The position numbers were made by a program, and so were the translations under genes. From the NCBI GenBank assembly GCA_029264635.1, contig JARIAA010000033.1:1-8104 (forward strand): a DNA stretch of 8,104 bases, written 5' to 3'. This document shows positions 1 to 7,675 of the stretch, piece after piece (position 1 is the first letter of the stretch; each line of letters opens with the position of its first letter). Source of the stretch: Psychrobacter sp. (GTDB lineage: Bacteria; Pseudomonadota; Gammaproteobacteria; Pseudomonadales; Moraxellaceae). Below the pieces are notes generated by a model. It had not been told where the DNA came from. It made no database searches and saw only the letters and a program-made list of their open reading frames with translations.

Positions 1-507
1 AACAATGGCAGCAAAGCTTAATCGATAAAAGCGATTGTGCGTGTACAACGGTTTATCGTTTGCTTTTTTAAGCGCTTTAATATCTGCTATATTTAAGCGC
101 GAATAGCCATTGATGCCGTGCTCTTGCAAGGTAATATAATCGGGTCGCAGATACCCCTCTTCAAATACAAAAAAAGAGATACCCAGTTTTTCACTCAAAC
201 GAGCCGCTTGGGCATGATGCGGGCGACAGTCGCCAAAACAGACAATGGCATCGATTCTATGGTCTGCAATAAACGTTTGTAACCAAGACGAGAACTGCGC
301 TAGAGTACCCGTATACTCATGGGCATTAGGATGGCGATAAAAAAATGCGTCACCTGCGTTAAAGTTGATTTTACTTACCTCAATGTCTTGAGTCTGCAAA
401 AATGTAGCAAAGCGGCTAAAAAATCCGCCCATCTTTCCTTGTAGCAGCAAAACGTGTCGATGAGTAAGCAATTGATGCATCGATGCTGCCATAATATTAT
501 GTACCAT
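1..507 (-). CDS. kpsS: KpsS-family capsule Kdo-linker transferase, partial (N-terminal 169 residues; the rest lies beyond the left edge)
   Basis: KpsS adds the first beta-Kdo to phosphatidylglycerol at the cytoplasmic face of the inner membrane, starting the linker that KpsC extends (family knowledge). The visible protein resembles E. coli KpsS in order and spacing. It has VLLLQGKMGGFF near residues 19-30, FNAGDAFFYRH at 49-59, CFGDCRPHH at 90-98 and FEEGYLRP at 115-122. The frame is open to base 1, so this is a window-edge truncation, not a broken gene; E. coli KpsS is roughly 390 residues. I use the first in-frame ATG (507), which directly follows a TGA. ATGs at 492 and 480 are alternatives, and none has a clear Shine-Dalgarno sequence. 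The gene lies 119 bp after the kpsC stop, the widest gap in the operon, and that gap holds an inverted repeat with a possible promoter. Family assignment is secure; the start is not. Confidence 0.93.
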   Translation of the reverse strand, partial: MVHNIMAASMHQLLTHRHVLLLQGKMGGFFSRFATFLQTQDIEVSKINFNAGDAFFYRHPNAHEYTGTLAQFSSWLQTFIADHRIDAIVCFGDCRPHHAQAARLSEKLGISFFVFEEGYLRPDYITLQEHGINGYSRLNIADIKALKKANDKPLYTHNRFYRLSFAAIV

Positions 508-575
508 TCATTAGTGAGTAAGAAGTGAGGTTAAAGAGACCGATAAACGCCTAAAAACGACCAAACTGTACACAA

Positions 576-604
576 ATTATACCGAAAAAATTCATACTTG
601 TCGT
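576..604 (-). promoter_or_regulatory. candidate sigma70-type promoter for kpsS
   Basis: On the minus strand, ACGACA (604-599; 4 of 6 to TTGACA) is followed after exactly 17 bp by TATAAT (581-576; 6 of 6). A start near base 569 would give a leader of about 60 nt before kpsS. The elements sit inside the 577-625 inverted repeat. It could give kpsS some expression independent of the upstream operon, but AT-rich intergenic DNA yields such matches by chance. Confidence 0.4.
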
Positions 605-625
605 AATGGATTTATTTCGGTATAA
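577..625. repeat. inverted repeat with perfect 11-bp arms between kpsC and kpsS
   Basis: The arms TTATACCGAAA (577-587) and TTTCGGTATAA (615-625) are perfect reverse complements separated by 27 bases, just after the kpsC stop codon. As RNA this could form a long AU-rich stem-loop acting as a weak terminator, processing site or 3' stabiliser between kpsC and kpsS. It lacks a GC-rich stem and has only a short T-run afterwards, so I do not call it an intrinsic terminator. It could also be a dispersed intergenic element; no second copy is present in this window. Confidence 0.75.
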
Positions 626-626
626 A

Positions 627-3059
627 TTAGCGAGATGTTTTACGCAAAAGCTGTTGCCATTGGTGACGCTGCTGCATAAAGCGGGTCGCAGCATGGCGTT
701 TAAACTGCGTAGATAATGCTGTTACTGCGCGCCATTTTACTGGTGAAACTTGGGCGGTATTGACCATACGATTATCTCGTTTATTGTTAGATGTTTTTTC
801 ATCATCGCTTTTAGGCGGATATAAATAGTCAATCACCTGCTCTACTTGAGCCAATCCATAACCTGTGGGTAGACGATAGATAGGATAATCTATCAAGGTA
901 CAATGTAGCAGCTGCTCAAGCGATAATTTTGTTTGTCGTTTACGCCTAAGCAAATAATCAGCTTTTGGTAGCAGCCTTGTATCAATATCAGTCGTCAACC
1001 CCCAGCCGGCATAAAACGGCAGACCATAACAGACGACTTTTAAATCGCGTAGCAATGCCTCAAACCCTGTTAGTGAGCTGATCGTATGTACCTCATCGAC
1101 GAAAGCTAAACAGTCGGGCATCGCCGTATCATGAGCAACCGCTTGTACTTGCTGTAAACACTCTGCATCAACTTTGCCTGCGCGCAGACCTGCTTCAACA
1201 TCAGGATGAGGTTTGTAAATTAAGTAAGCATCGGGATTATCCTGTCGTACCCGTTCAATTAAACCTCGATTGGTCTTAATGTTGGAGCCGCAGTATTGCA
1301 CGGACAAATCGTCCTCTACTTGACCAACGATCAGTAGACGCAGTTTGTCAGATACTTTTGCTTTCTGCATCCACTGCATGTGTTGACTGACAGCATCTGA
1401 ACCTTTAGAGCTGACCTCGAGACCTACATTGTATTTACTCACACGCTGAGTAAGTAGTTTGTCTTGAAGTTCTCGTACTCGCGCACTTTGCGTTGGTGTT
1501 AATGGGTCACAACGACATAACAATGTCTCTAAATCTGAGGTTTGAGTCGCGTCATAATAGATACCTTGCTGGTCTATCACTACCGACAAAGGAGCGAGTA
1601 ATGTTGCTCCCAGACCATTTGAGCGAATAAAACCGTCTTCCATACAATAAACAACTGGCATGTCGGGTACCGGCTGCTTTGCAAATTTACGCTGTAGTCG
1701 TTTTTGGACTTGCTGACGTTTAGCCAAACCCCATACTAATAAAGGCTGCTGGTAATCGACTTTAAAATGATCTGGATGGAGCAAGTTTTTTAGACGTGGC
1801 TTGGGCTTGACGAATAATGTCGTACGCGGCAGATTAACAAAGGCGTTGACGAAAGGGAGTTTCCAGCGGCTAAACTCATATACCGTTAAGTTGCCTTCAA
1901 GGCGCGCTTGCCAATGGCGATTGGTCACTAGCCAGTCAATCGCAGTGTCGATATCGCAAGATTGCTTGGTGGCTGGATCAACATAGCGGCTATAGTCAAT
2001 ATAGGCGCTATAGAATAGAGTCTCAAGCGTTGCTATAGGAACTTGACGGCGTTTTTTAACGGCTTTAAGCAAGCGTTTTGGCGCGCCAGTATCATCCGTA
2101 AGCCCCCAACCACTATACCAATTTATCCCAAAACAGTGCACGGTTTTACCAAGTATTAACGCCTCAAAGCCCATATGAGAGCTGACCGTATAGACATGAT
2201 CTACTTGTTCTAGCAATGCAATAGGGTTCAGCGCTTGGGTTAAAATTTGGACATTCTTAGGGAGTTTTAGACCAGTAAGGTACCCCGACTTTCCTGCAGG
2301 ATGTGCCTTAATCCAAATGTGCGCATTCGGATGATGACGACAAGCTGCCTCTAGCATGCGCTTAAACTGACGTTTATCGGCGCCAGCACCTTTGATGGAA
2401 GCATCACCTACGACTTGATCAATTAGCAAGACATGTGATTTTGAAAGATTTTCTTTTGCATGAATGTTTTTTTCGGTGACCAGTTTATCTAATGATGGAC
2501 AAGAAGTCATTGCATTATACTTGCTTAGTTTTTCATCACAAATACGAGTCATCAACTGCTGCGCATGTTTTGTATCTGCAATATGGTCAGCTGCATTAAC
2601 ATCGTCTTTAGTGCGCGCAATGATTAATTGCTCAAGTCGTGAGCGATGAGTTAAATCAAAATAGATACCGATATCATCGACGACGACGCTTAGACCATGA
2701 CGACTCTCAATACCAGAATCTAAGGAGCGCAAAAAGCCATCTTCGATACTCAAGGTCTTCAGCTGTTGATTATTAGCCGCCCTCTTTGCTCGTTGATAGC
2801 TTTTTTTATGACCCCAACCAATAAAAGCAATGGGCATCTCAAAACCTGAGTGAAAACGCTGTCGCAAACCTGACCACGGATACCAGCGCTGAATGTCTGC
2901 TTGTAGAATATGAGACAATAGCACATTGTTACGACGCATACCTTTGCCAATGACTGCAAGCCTATTCGGTAATAAAGATTGAGTAGGCAAAAAACATAAC
3001 GTATCGTCAGAGGGAGAAGTTATTGCTATCTTGCCTTCGTTTGCTACGTTTTTTACCAT
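627..3059 (-). CDS. kpsC: KpsC, dual-domain beta-Kdo transferase (capsule lipid linker), long form
   Basis: KpsC extends the poly-Kdo linker on the phosphatidylglycerol acceptor, using CMP-Kdo at the cytoplasmic face; its two halves are separate retaining transferases adding alternating linkages (GT99 and GT107 in family knowledge). The internal duplication is plain. EDGFLRS at about 106-112 matches EDGFIRS at 474-480. KAHP near 251-254 matches KPHP at 616-619. SSHMGFEAL at 293-301 matches SSLTGFEAL at 661-669, and YSGWGL at 315-320 matches YAGWGL at 683-688. Both halves keep the HP and GFEAL motifs, so both look active. At 810 residues it is longer than E. coli KpsC (about 675). The extra sequence includes about 35 N-terminal residues and a basic, Gln-rich tail (about 749-810). 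I start at ATG 3059, with AAGGG 8 nt upstream; a TTG two codons earlier is too close to that site. It follows kpsD by 52 bp and shares its transcript. Confidence 0.95.
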   Translation of the reverse strand: MVKNVANEGKIAITSPSDDTLCFLPTQSLLPNRLAVIGKGMRRNNVLLSHILQADIQRWYPWSGLRQRFHSGFEMPIAFIGWGHKKSYQRAKRAANNQQLKTLSIEDGFLRSLDSGIESRHGLSVVVDDIGIYFDLTHRSRLEQLIIARTKDDVNAADHIADTKHAQQLMTRICDEKLSKYNAMTSCPSLDKLVTEKNIHAKENLSKSHVLLIDQVVGDASIKGAGADKRQFKRMLEAACRHHPNAHIWIKAHPAGKSGYLTGLKLPKNVQILTQALNPIALLEQVDHVYTVSSHMGFEALILGKTVHCFGINWYSGWGLTDDTGAPKRLLKAVKKRRQVPIATLETLFYSAYIDYSRYVDPATKQSCDIDTAIDWLVTNRHWQARLEGNLTVYEFSRWKLPFVNAFVNLPRTTLFVKPKPRLKNLLHPDHFKVDYQQPLLVWGLAKRQQVQKRLQRKFAKQPVPDMPVVYCMEDGFIRSNGLGATLLAPLSVVIDQQGIYYDATQTSDLETLLCRCDPLTPTQSARVRELQDKLLTQRVSKYNVGLEVSSKGSDAVSQHMQWMQKAKVSDKLRLLIVGQVEDDLSVQYCGSNIKTNRGLIERVRQDNPDAYLIYKPHPDVEAGLRAGKVDAECLQQVQAVAHDTAMPDCLAFVDEVHTISSLTGFEALLRDLKVVCYGLPFYAGWGLTTDIDTRLLPKADYLLRRKRQTKLSLEQLLHCTLIDYPIYRLPTGYGLAQVEQVIDYLYPPKSDDEKTSNNKRDNRMVNTAQVSPVKWRAVTALSTQFKRHAATRFMQQRHQWQQLLRKTSR

Positions 3060-3067
3060 GTTCAATA

Positions 3068-3072
3068 CCCTT
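3068..3072 (-). promoter_or_regulatory. ribosome binding site of kpsC, deciding the start
   Basis: Minus-strand AAGGG lies 8 nt before ATG 3059 but only 3 nt before the in-frame TTG at 3065. The spacing therefore favours the ATG and a protein of 810 residues. Confidence 0.6.
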
Positions 3073-3111
3073 TTTAACCCGTCATATATCAGCTTATGTG
3101 TATAGAATTTG

Positions 3112-4890
3112 TTATAAGTCTAAAATAACTTTAGCCGCTACTGCTAACTGATAAACAATCTGTGATATGCCGCGCGTAATCTCTACCCGTTTGGTTTTGA
3201 CTTTTGGTAAGACCATAATCTCATCGCCTTGCTGAATACGATAAGCCGTATTAACCACTTCGTTTGCACCATTTTGATGGATAATGAGTATCTCTTTGGT
3301 ATCAGCATTATCATCAAAACCCCCTGAATTGGCAACATAATCACCCACCGTAAAGTCAGGATTAAAGGTCAGCGCACCTTGTGAGCGTACTTGACCATTA
3401 ACCGTGATAACGGAGGTTTCTGCTGGCACCTCAATGATATCCCCTTGCTGTAAGATAATATCTTGCCATGAATTCGGTACGACGACGATCTGACCTGTGG
3501 GCTGTACATTACGAGCTTTGGCAACGAATTGTTTGACCAAGTTGGCATCGTCTTGGCGTAGTGCCGCCTCTTCACGCGTCGTTGACTGCGTGGCAAGCGT
3601 CAACTCTTCTAGCCGATCAAGCGATTTATTAATCATACGTTTTTGTTGCTCAGCGATTGACTCACGATAAATAGTCAAATGGGTCAGCTTCGCTAATGGA
3701 CCTGGCTGTAACTTTGGTACGATGTCTTTTAGACGTGCGCCATAAGGCACTACCATCGCGCCATTACCCGTATGCGCGCCTTGCACTTGTACTGCAATCG
3801 TGCCAGCATAGCGATCCGAGGTAACTACCATCTGATCGCCGTTATAGACAGGAACATTTTGCGCCTCAGCAAGGGTGTAATATTCTGCTGTTTGCGCGCG
3901 TCCTGCACTACGCGTAATGCTGACATTGGTAGCGTTGGCTGCTGGTTTGGCCACTTGTAATACATCACCAATAGTCAAATCATTCACGTCAAACTCAAAC
4001 GTATATTCGTTTTGAACTTGTCCGCCTACTTGAAAGGTCTTTTTTTGCGGGGCAACGGTGATGACATCACCATCGCGGAACGAGAATGGCTGCAGCTTGC
4101 CCGCTAATAAAAAGTCATATAAATTCACTTGCTGCAGCATCTGCCCATTACGTTTGATCTGAATATCAATATAGCTACCGCGGGTAGGATCCACGCCGCC
4201 TGCCCGATCCAAATACGATAGTACAGAATCAGCCGCTAGTCCGCCATAATAGCCAGGTTGTTTAACAAAACCTGTAACGAATACTTTAACGGGCTGAGCC
4301 TGCTCCAGTGAAGCATAGACACCAACGTTTGAACGATAAATACGGTTGACTGCACTTTTAACTACGTTTTGCAAGTTACCATTTTGTACACCTGATACAC
4401 GAATTGGACCGATATTAGGGAGAAAAATATTACCTTGTGGATCTACAGTCATAGTGGATGCAAACTGATAAGCACCCCACATACGCACTTGGACGTTATC
4501 ACCAGGATTGATCACGTAACTGTCGTTAAAAGTTGAACCAGAAGTAGTAGAAAACGCTCCACGAAATAGCTGCTCGCCAAACATCAAGTCTTGAGTATTG
4601 ATATCTTGATAAGGACGCGTGGTATTAATCACTGACTGACTAGGTAAGCTTGAAGCATCAACGGCTTCTTGGGTCGTTCCTTGTCCTGGGACACCACCAG
4701 CAAAGGCTTGCGTTGAGACATTAATATTATTACGATTTTGGTCTTGGCTACTATTAGCCGAGGTGCCAAAACCAGAACCTGCTATTTGATCCGCGTAACT
4801 GCTCGCCGCTAGCGCTGGAATACTGGTTGCAGCCATCGTCAAACTGATCACTTTGATCATTGTTACAAGAGGGCGTAATTTCATGTTCAT
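3112..4890 (-). CDS. kpsD: KpsD-type capsule polysaccharide export protein (outer-membrane polysaccharide export family, SLBB repeats)
   Basis: This is the periplasmic/outer-membrane part of the capsule exporter, which works with KpsE to pass polymer from KpsMT to the surface. Residues 1-28 form a signal peptide: charged start, hydrophobic stretch to about 27, and an ALA cleavage site before ASSYADQ. I see no cysteine anywhere, so it is not a lipoprotein like Wza but resembles KpsD. A polysaccharide-export domain spans about 123-198 (YVINPGDNVQVRMWG, then DPQGNIFLPNIG). SLBB-like segments begin near 201 (VKVFVTGFVKQPGYY), 286 (FQVGGQVQ), 365 (IAVQVQGAH) and 494 (ITVNGQVRSQGALTF), several ending in GD-hydrophobic turns. 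Residues 410-460 are charged and probably helical. The final 20 residues are hydrophobic and may match Wza's membrane helix (inference). Length is 592 residues; E. coli KpsD is about 558. AAGGA lies 9 nt before ATG 4890. It sits 92 bp after kpsE. Confidence 0.93.
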   Translation of the reverse strand: MNMKLRPLVTMIKVISLTMAATSIPALAASSYADQIAGSGFGTSANSSQDQNRNNINVSTQAFAGGVPGQGTTQEAVDASSLPSQSVINTTRPYQDINTQDLMFGEQLFRGAFSTTSGSTFNDSYVINPGDNVQVRMWGAYQFASTMTVDPQGNIFLPNIGPIRVSGVQNGNLQNVVKSAVNRIYRSNVGVYASLEQAQPVKVFVTGFVKQPGYYGGLAADSVLSYLDRAGGVDPTRGSYIDIQIKRNGQMLQQVNLYDFLLAGKLQPFSFRDGDVITVAPQKKTFQVGGQVQNEYTFEFDVNDLTIGDVLQVAKPAANATNVSITRSAGRAQTAEYYTLAEAQNVPVYNGDQMVVTSDRYAGTIAVQVQGAHTGNGAMVVPYGARLKDIVPKLQPGPLAKLTHLTIYRESIAEQQKRMINKSLDRLEELTLATQSTTREEAALRQDDANLVKQFVAKARNVQPTGQIVVVPNSWQDIILQQGDIIEVPAETSVITVNGQVRSQGALTFNPDFTVGDYVANSGGFDDNADTKEILIIHQNGANEVVNTAYRIQQGDEIMVLPKVKTKRVEITRGISQIVYQLAVAAKVILDL

Positions 4891-4982
4891 GAGCGTTATT
4901 CCTTTGCTGATCTGTCGATCATTACTGATATCTGATTTACCAAATTGTTTACGATTATCAAGCCTAAAAAGCTATCCCAAAT

Positions 4983-6098
4983 CTAACTACGATGATCGCG
5001 CACCACTGCCATAACCAAACGCACAAAGCCATAGAACATTAATAATAGGGCCAATGATGTCCAAATAATATAAGAGCGTCGCGGATATAAAGCATCTTCT
5101 GCCTCATAAGGATTTGAAATCACAATCAGATTCTTCATTTTTTTAAATGCTTCTAAGCGTGCATTTTCAAGCGATGATAATGATAATTTATACAGTTCAG
5201 TAGCAAAATCAACATCAGCTTTAATGGTTTCAAACTGTACGGCTTGTCGGTTCAGTTTGGTTGTACTTGGTGAAGTCAGTTTAGTTTGTTCCTGACTAAT
5301 TTGCTCTTCCACCGCTTTGATTTGACTTCTTAGCGATACCACTTGCGGTGCATCAGGATTTAGATAGCTGAGTAGTTGACGTTCCTCAGTTCTTAGAGAG
5401 CTAAGTTGCCCCTGCAAACTACCAATCAGTTGATTAACAATCTGAGCATTGGCCTGTGGATCGTAAATTTCATTAGTGTTTTGATAAGTCAGCAGTTGCT
5501 CTTTAGCTTCGTTGAGACGATCTTGTGATTCATCTAACTGAGTTTCAGCAAAAGCCAATTGATCACGTGCAACCTCTTGAGATATACGGTTTACGAACTG
5601 CTCAGACTCACCTAAAATGGCTTTATTTAACTCATATGCATACTCAGGAGCAAAAGCTTCTGTCGATACAGAAAGGACATAACTTTGCTCATCAAGATCG
5701 ATATGAACTCGTTTTTTGAAGTACTCAAGAAGCTCCTCTTGTGAAGCATCAGGATTAATCTCATAAATGGGGTCTGAACCATCTACATAATAAGCTTCAC
5801 GGAACTTAAACTTATCATCAAGACGCTTGACCATGTCATTGGATAAGATAAACTCTGTCAGATAAGTGGCATCTTCTTTACTGGTGCTATTGACGCCCAA
5901 TAGTGCTGATATACCAACCCCAGATGGTACACTAGCGTCGCTCACTTGTTTGACCACTACATCAGCGGTCGAGATAAAGCGCGGGTGCGCAAGTGTCATA
6001 ACGTAAAAGAACACCAATACCCAAGGGAGGATCACAAAGCCGATAAACAGCGAGAAATCAATAATCTTATTTTTTCGCTTTGTGGACATGCTCTTCAT
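4983..6098 (-). CDS. kpsE: KpsE, inner-membrane capsule export adaptor (polysaccharide co-polymerase family)
   Basis: KpsE is anchored in the inner membrane and reaches into the periplasm, joining the KpsMT transporter to KpsD. Numbered from ATG 6098 (371 residues), there is a short basic N-terminus and a membrane segment at about 13-36. The periplasmic domain contains ARDQLAFAET (about 177-186), DPQANAQ (213-219) and DAPQVVSLRSQ (249-259), all close to E. coli KpsE. A long coiled coil covers about 165-317. A YPRRSY stretch precedes the second membrane segment at 343-366, and the protein ends in VVRDHRS. The start overlaps the end of kpsT, implying translational coupling. Possible starts are TTG 6107, ATG 6098 and ATG 6089. 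A GAGG at 6101-6104 is very close to 6098 and rather far (12 nt) from 6089, so the choice is uncertain. The family is not in doubt. Confidence 0.95.
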   Translation of the reverse strand: MKSMSTKRKNKIIDFSLFIGFVILPWVLVFFYVMTLAHPRFISTADVVVKQVSDASVPSGVGISALLGVNSTSKEDATYLTEFILSNDMVKRLDDKFKFREAYYVDGSDPIYEINPDASQEELLEYFKKRVHIDLDEQSYVLSVSTEAFAPEYAYELNKAILGESEQFVNRISQEVARDQLAFAETQLDESQDRLNEAKEQLLTYQNTNEIYDPQANAQIVNQLIGSLQGQLSSLRTEERQLLSYLNPDAPQVVSLRSQIKAVEEQISQEQTKLTSPSTTKLNRQAVQFETIKADVDFATELYKLSLSSLENARLEAFKKMKNLIVISNPYEAEDALYPRRSYIIWTSLALLLMFYGFVRLVMAVVRDHRS

Positions 6099-6738
6099 AT
6101 ACCTCAATCGCTTCTTTTGTATCGTTAAACACGAGTGCTGTTTGATCCATTAATACAATACCAATATCACAATTGCGCTCAATATCACCAATATTATGTG
6201 ACACTATCAAAAATCCAGCCTGCGCACGTCTGGCTGCCAAAATGGCCTCACTACGTTTGCGGAACGCCGCATCGCCCACAGCGCCCGCTTCATCGAGCAT
6301 ATAATAATCAAAATCGAATGCCAGACTTAATCCAAAGGTTAAGCGAGACCTCATTCCCGATGAGTAGCTTTTGACCGGCATATCAAAGTAATTACCTATG
6401 TCTGCAAACTCTTCAACGAAACGGATTTTTTCATCAATATAAGCACCGCTTGAGTACAAACGACAAACAAAACGGACGTTTTGGCGACCCGTCAAGCTAC
6501 CTTGAAAGCCCCCTGCTACGCCAACCGGCCATGAAATCGTCGAATCAGTAATAATCTCGCCGTGATCTGGCTCATCAAGTCCACAAATGATACGTAGCAA
6601 AGTTGATTTGCCAGCGCCGTTACGGCCCAGCAAACCGACACTTTGCTTATCACCAATCGTTAGATTTAAGTCTTTAAACAAAAAATGCCGGCCTTTTTTA
6701 GTCATAAACGATTTGGAAACGTTTCTAATTTCAATCAT
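6067..6738 (-). CDS. kpsT: KpsT, ATP-binding subunit of the capsule ABC exporter
   Basis: KpsT is the cytoplasmic ATPase that pairs with KpsM to drive lipid-linked capsule polymer across the inner membrane. All core ABC motifs are visible in 223 residues, the usual length. These are Walker A GRNGAGKST (38-46), a Q-loop in GGFQGSLTGRQN (76-87), the signature in its family form YSSGMRSRL (125-133), Walker B YYMLDE (145-150) with D-loop AVGDA (153-157), and the switch histidine in IVSHN (178-182). SISWPVG-like and FQGSLTG segments match E. coli KpsT. The 3' end overlaps kpsE by 32 bp or so, depending on the kpsE start. It begins 60 bp after the kpsM stop. The ATG at 6738 has no strong Shine-Dalgarno sequence, and a TATAAT-containing possible promoter lies just upstream. 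The main alternative, an O-antigen Wzt exporter, is argued against by the short length, the sequence match and the kps neighbours. Confidence 0.96.
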   Translation of the reverse strand: MIEIRNVSKSFMTKKGRHFLFKDLNLTIGDKQSVGLLGRNGAGKSTLLRIICGLDEPDHGEIITDSTISWPVGVAGGFQGSLTGRQNVRFVCRLYSSGAYIDEKIRFVEEFADIGNYFDMPVKSYSSGMRSRLTFGLSLAFDFDYYMLDEAGAVGDAAFRKRSEAILAARRAQAGFLIVSHNIGDIERNCDIGIVLMDQTALVFNDTKEAIEVYEEHVHKAKK

Positions 6739-6764
6739 TTATTTACCATTAATTAAAAATAATC

Positions 6765-6795
6765 ATTATAAACGAGACAACAATAATACTTTCAA
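6765..6795 (-). promoter_or_regulatory. weak candidate internal promoter before kpsT
   Basis: Minus-strand TTGAAA (6795-6790; 5 of 6) and TATAAT (6770-6765; 6 of 6) are separated by 19 bp, longer than the preferred 17. It lies in the AT-rich 60-bp gap between kpsM and kpsT. Both hexamers are good but the spacing is poor, so this may be chance. Confidence 0.25.
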
Positions 6796-6798
6796 TAG

Positions 6799-7611
6799 TT
6801 ATTTCGAGCGTATCAAATCTCTTTCTACTGCTTTATACATAAGCAAACCTAAAAAATTCACTGCTACTGTCCACTTCAAAAAGTAAGTTATATCAATATG
6901 ATATGCTGGGTAATTTGGCGCAAAAGCATGGCGTATTAATTCGATATTATGGATAAAAGGGTTATATAGCAAGTAACTGAAATAAGGTTCAGGAATAATG
7001 TGAATCGGATAAATAATACCAGAAGTAAAATAGAGGATAGTGAACAATATCGAAATGACTTTACTAATCTCACCACCGTAAAATCCCACAACCATCATAA
7101 TTAAGGCCAAACCAAAGCTAAATAAAAACAATGTAATTAGGCAAAAGATCACAACATGTAGATTAGCCAAACTGGCATAAATACCAAAAAAAGCCAGTCC
7201 AGCTAGTAATATTACTAAAGTGGTAAGGTAAATAATAAGTTCTAAAGCTGATCTAGCGATAATAACATCAATATGACGTATCGACCTATACATCAAAAGT
7301 CCTTGATTAGCCTCAACAGCACCTAAAGCTCTAGTCGCAATAGTTTGAAACATGCGAAACGGTACCATTCCCGCTACTAAAAACAACGGGAAGCTCATAC
7401 CTGGTAAAGCACGCTCTATAATTACCCCAAAGATTACTAAGAATATTAGTACTTGGAAAATAACTTCAAGCGGCGCCCACAAATAACCCAAGCGATAGCC
7501 ACCAAAACGTGTCTGCAGCTCACGCATGAGTAAAGCATGAAACGCCGCACCCATGACTTTTATGCCACTGCGGTGCTTAATAGGACGGTAAGGAGGCAAT
7601 TGTACAGACAT
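6799..7611 (-). CDS. kpsM: KpsM, membrane subunit of the capsule ABC exporter
   Basis: KpsM forms the inner-membrane channel through which lipid-linked capsule polymer is moved, powered by KpsT. Numbered from ATG 7611 (270 residues), the family hallmark RELQTRFGGYRLGYLWAPLE lies at about 30-49 and GAVEANQGLLMYR at 97-109. There are six hydrophobic segments near 48-68, 74-91, 122-143, 151-175, 184-204 and 241-259, the usual ABC-2 topology. YFTSGIIYPIHIIP (194-207) and YNPFIHNIELIR (216-227) also match the family. It is the first gene of the operon. A GTG at 7629, with AGGGG 9 nt upstream, would add six residues. However, the promoter read here would start transcription near 7637, leaving that ribosome site outside the RNA, so I prefer ATG 7611 although its own Shine-Dalgarno is poor. 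Confidence 0.95.
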   Translation of the reverse strand: MSVQLPPYRPIKHRSGIKVMGAAFHALLMRELQTRFGGYRLGYLWAPLEVIFQVLIFLVIFGVIIERALPGMSFPLFLVAGMVPFRMFQTIATRALGAVEANQGLLMYRSIRHIDVIIARSALELIIYLTTLVILLAGLAFFGIYASLANLHVVIFCLITLFLFSFGLALIMMVVGFYGGEISKVISILFTILYFTSGIIYPIHIIPEPYFSYLLYNPFIHNIELIRHAFAPNYPAYHIDITYFLKWTVAVNFLGLLMYKAVERDLIRSK

Positions 7612-7643
7612 AGGGTTACAGGACTTCACTAAAAACAGCCCCT

Positions 7644-7672
7644 ATAATAAGTAAGCGGGACTTAAGTTACAA
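7644..7672 (-). promoter_or_regulatory. probable sigma70-type promoter of the kpsMTEDCS operon
   Basis: TTGTAA (7672-7667; 4 of 6 to TTGACA) and TATTAT (7649-7644; 5 of 6 to TATAAT) are separated by exactly 17 bp. The expected transcription start is about 7637, giving a leader near 26 nt to ATG 7611. The imperfect -35 box, with a dyad directly upstream, fits a regulated promoter. No RfaH ops/JUMPstart element is seen. Confidence 0.6.
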
Positions 7673-7675
7673 GAA

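Noticed and set aside
577..625. Intrinsic terminator after kpsC
   Set aside because: The stem is AU-rich, the loop is 27 nt and the following T-run is only three bases; it is listed as an inverted repeat instead.
1801..2649. Plus-strand open frames opposite kpsC
   Set aside because: They are short antisense shadows of a well-supported gene and resemble no known protein.
3063..3065. TTG as the kpsC start
   Set aside because: It lies only 3 nt from the AAGGG ribosome site, while ATG 3059 has normal spacing.
4175..4187. CTACC/GGTAG palindrome, partly like the ops element
   Set aside because: It is inside the kpsD coding sequence, conserves normal codons and is not in a leader; no ops/JUMPstart element was found near kpsM.
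4908..4921. TGATC/GATCA small inverted repeat upstream of the kpsD ribosome site
   Set aside because: Five-base arms with a 4-base loop and no other signal; expected often by chance in a gap of this size.
6135..6886. Plus-strand open frames opposite kpsT and the kpsM-kpsT gap
   Set aside because: Antisense shadows; their translation mirrors the ABC ATPase sequence and has no recognisable domain or good ribosome site.
7627..7629. GTG as the kpsM start
   Set aside because: Its AGGGG site overlaps the region between the -10 box and the predicted transcription start and would not be in the RNA. Kept as an alternative, since the promoter is itself a prediction.
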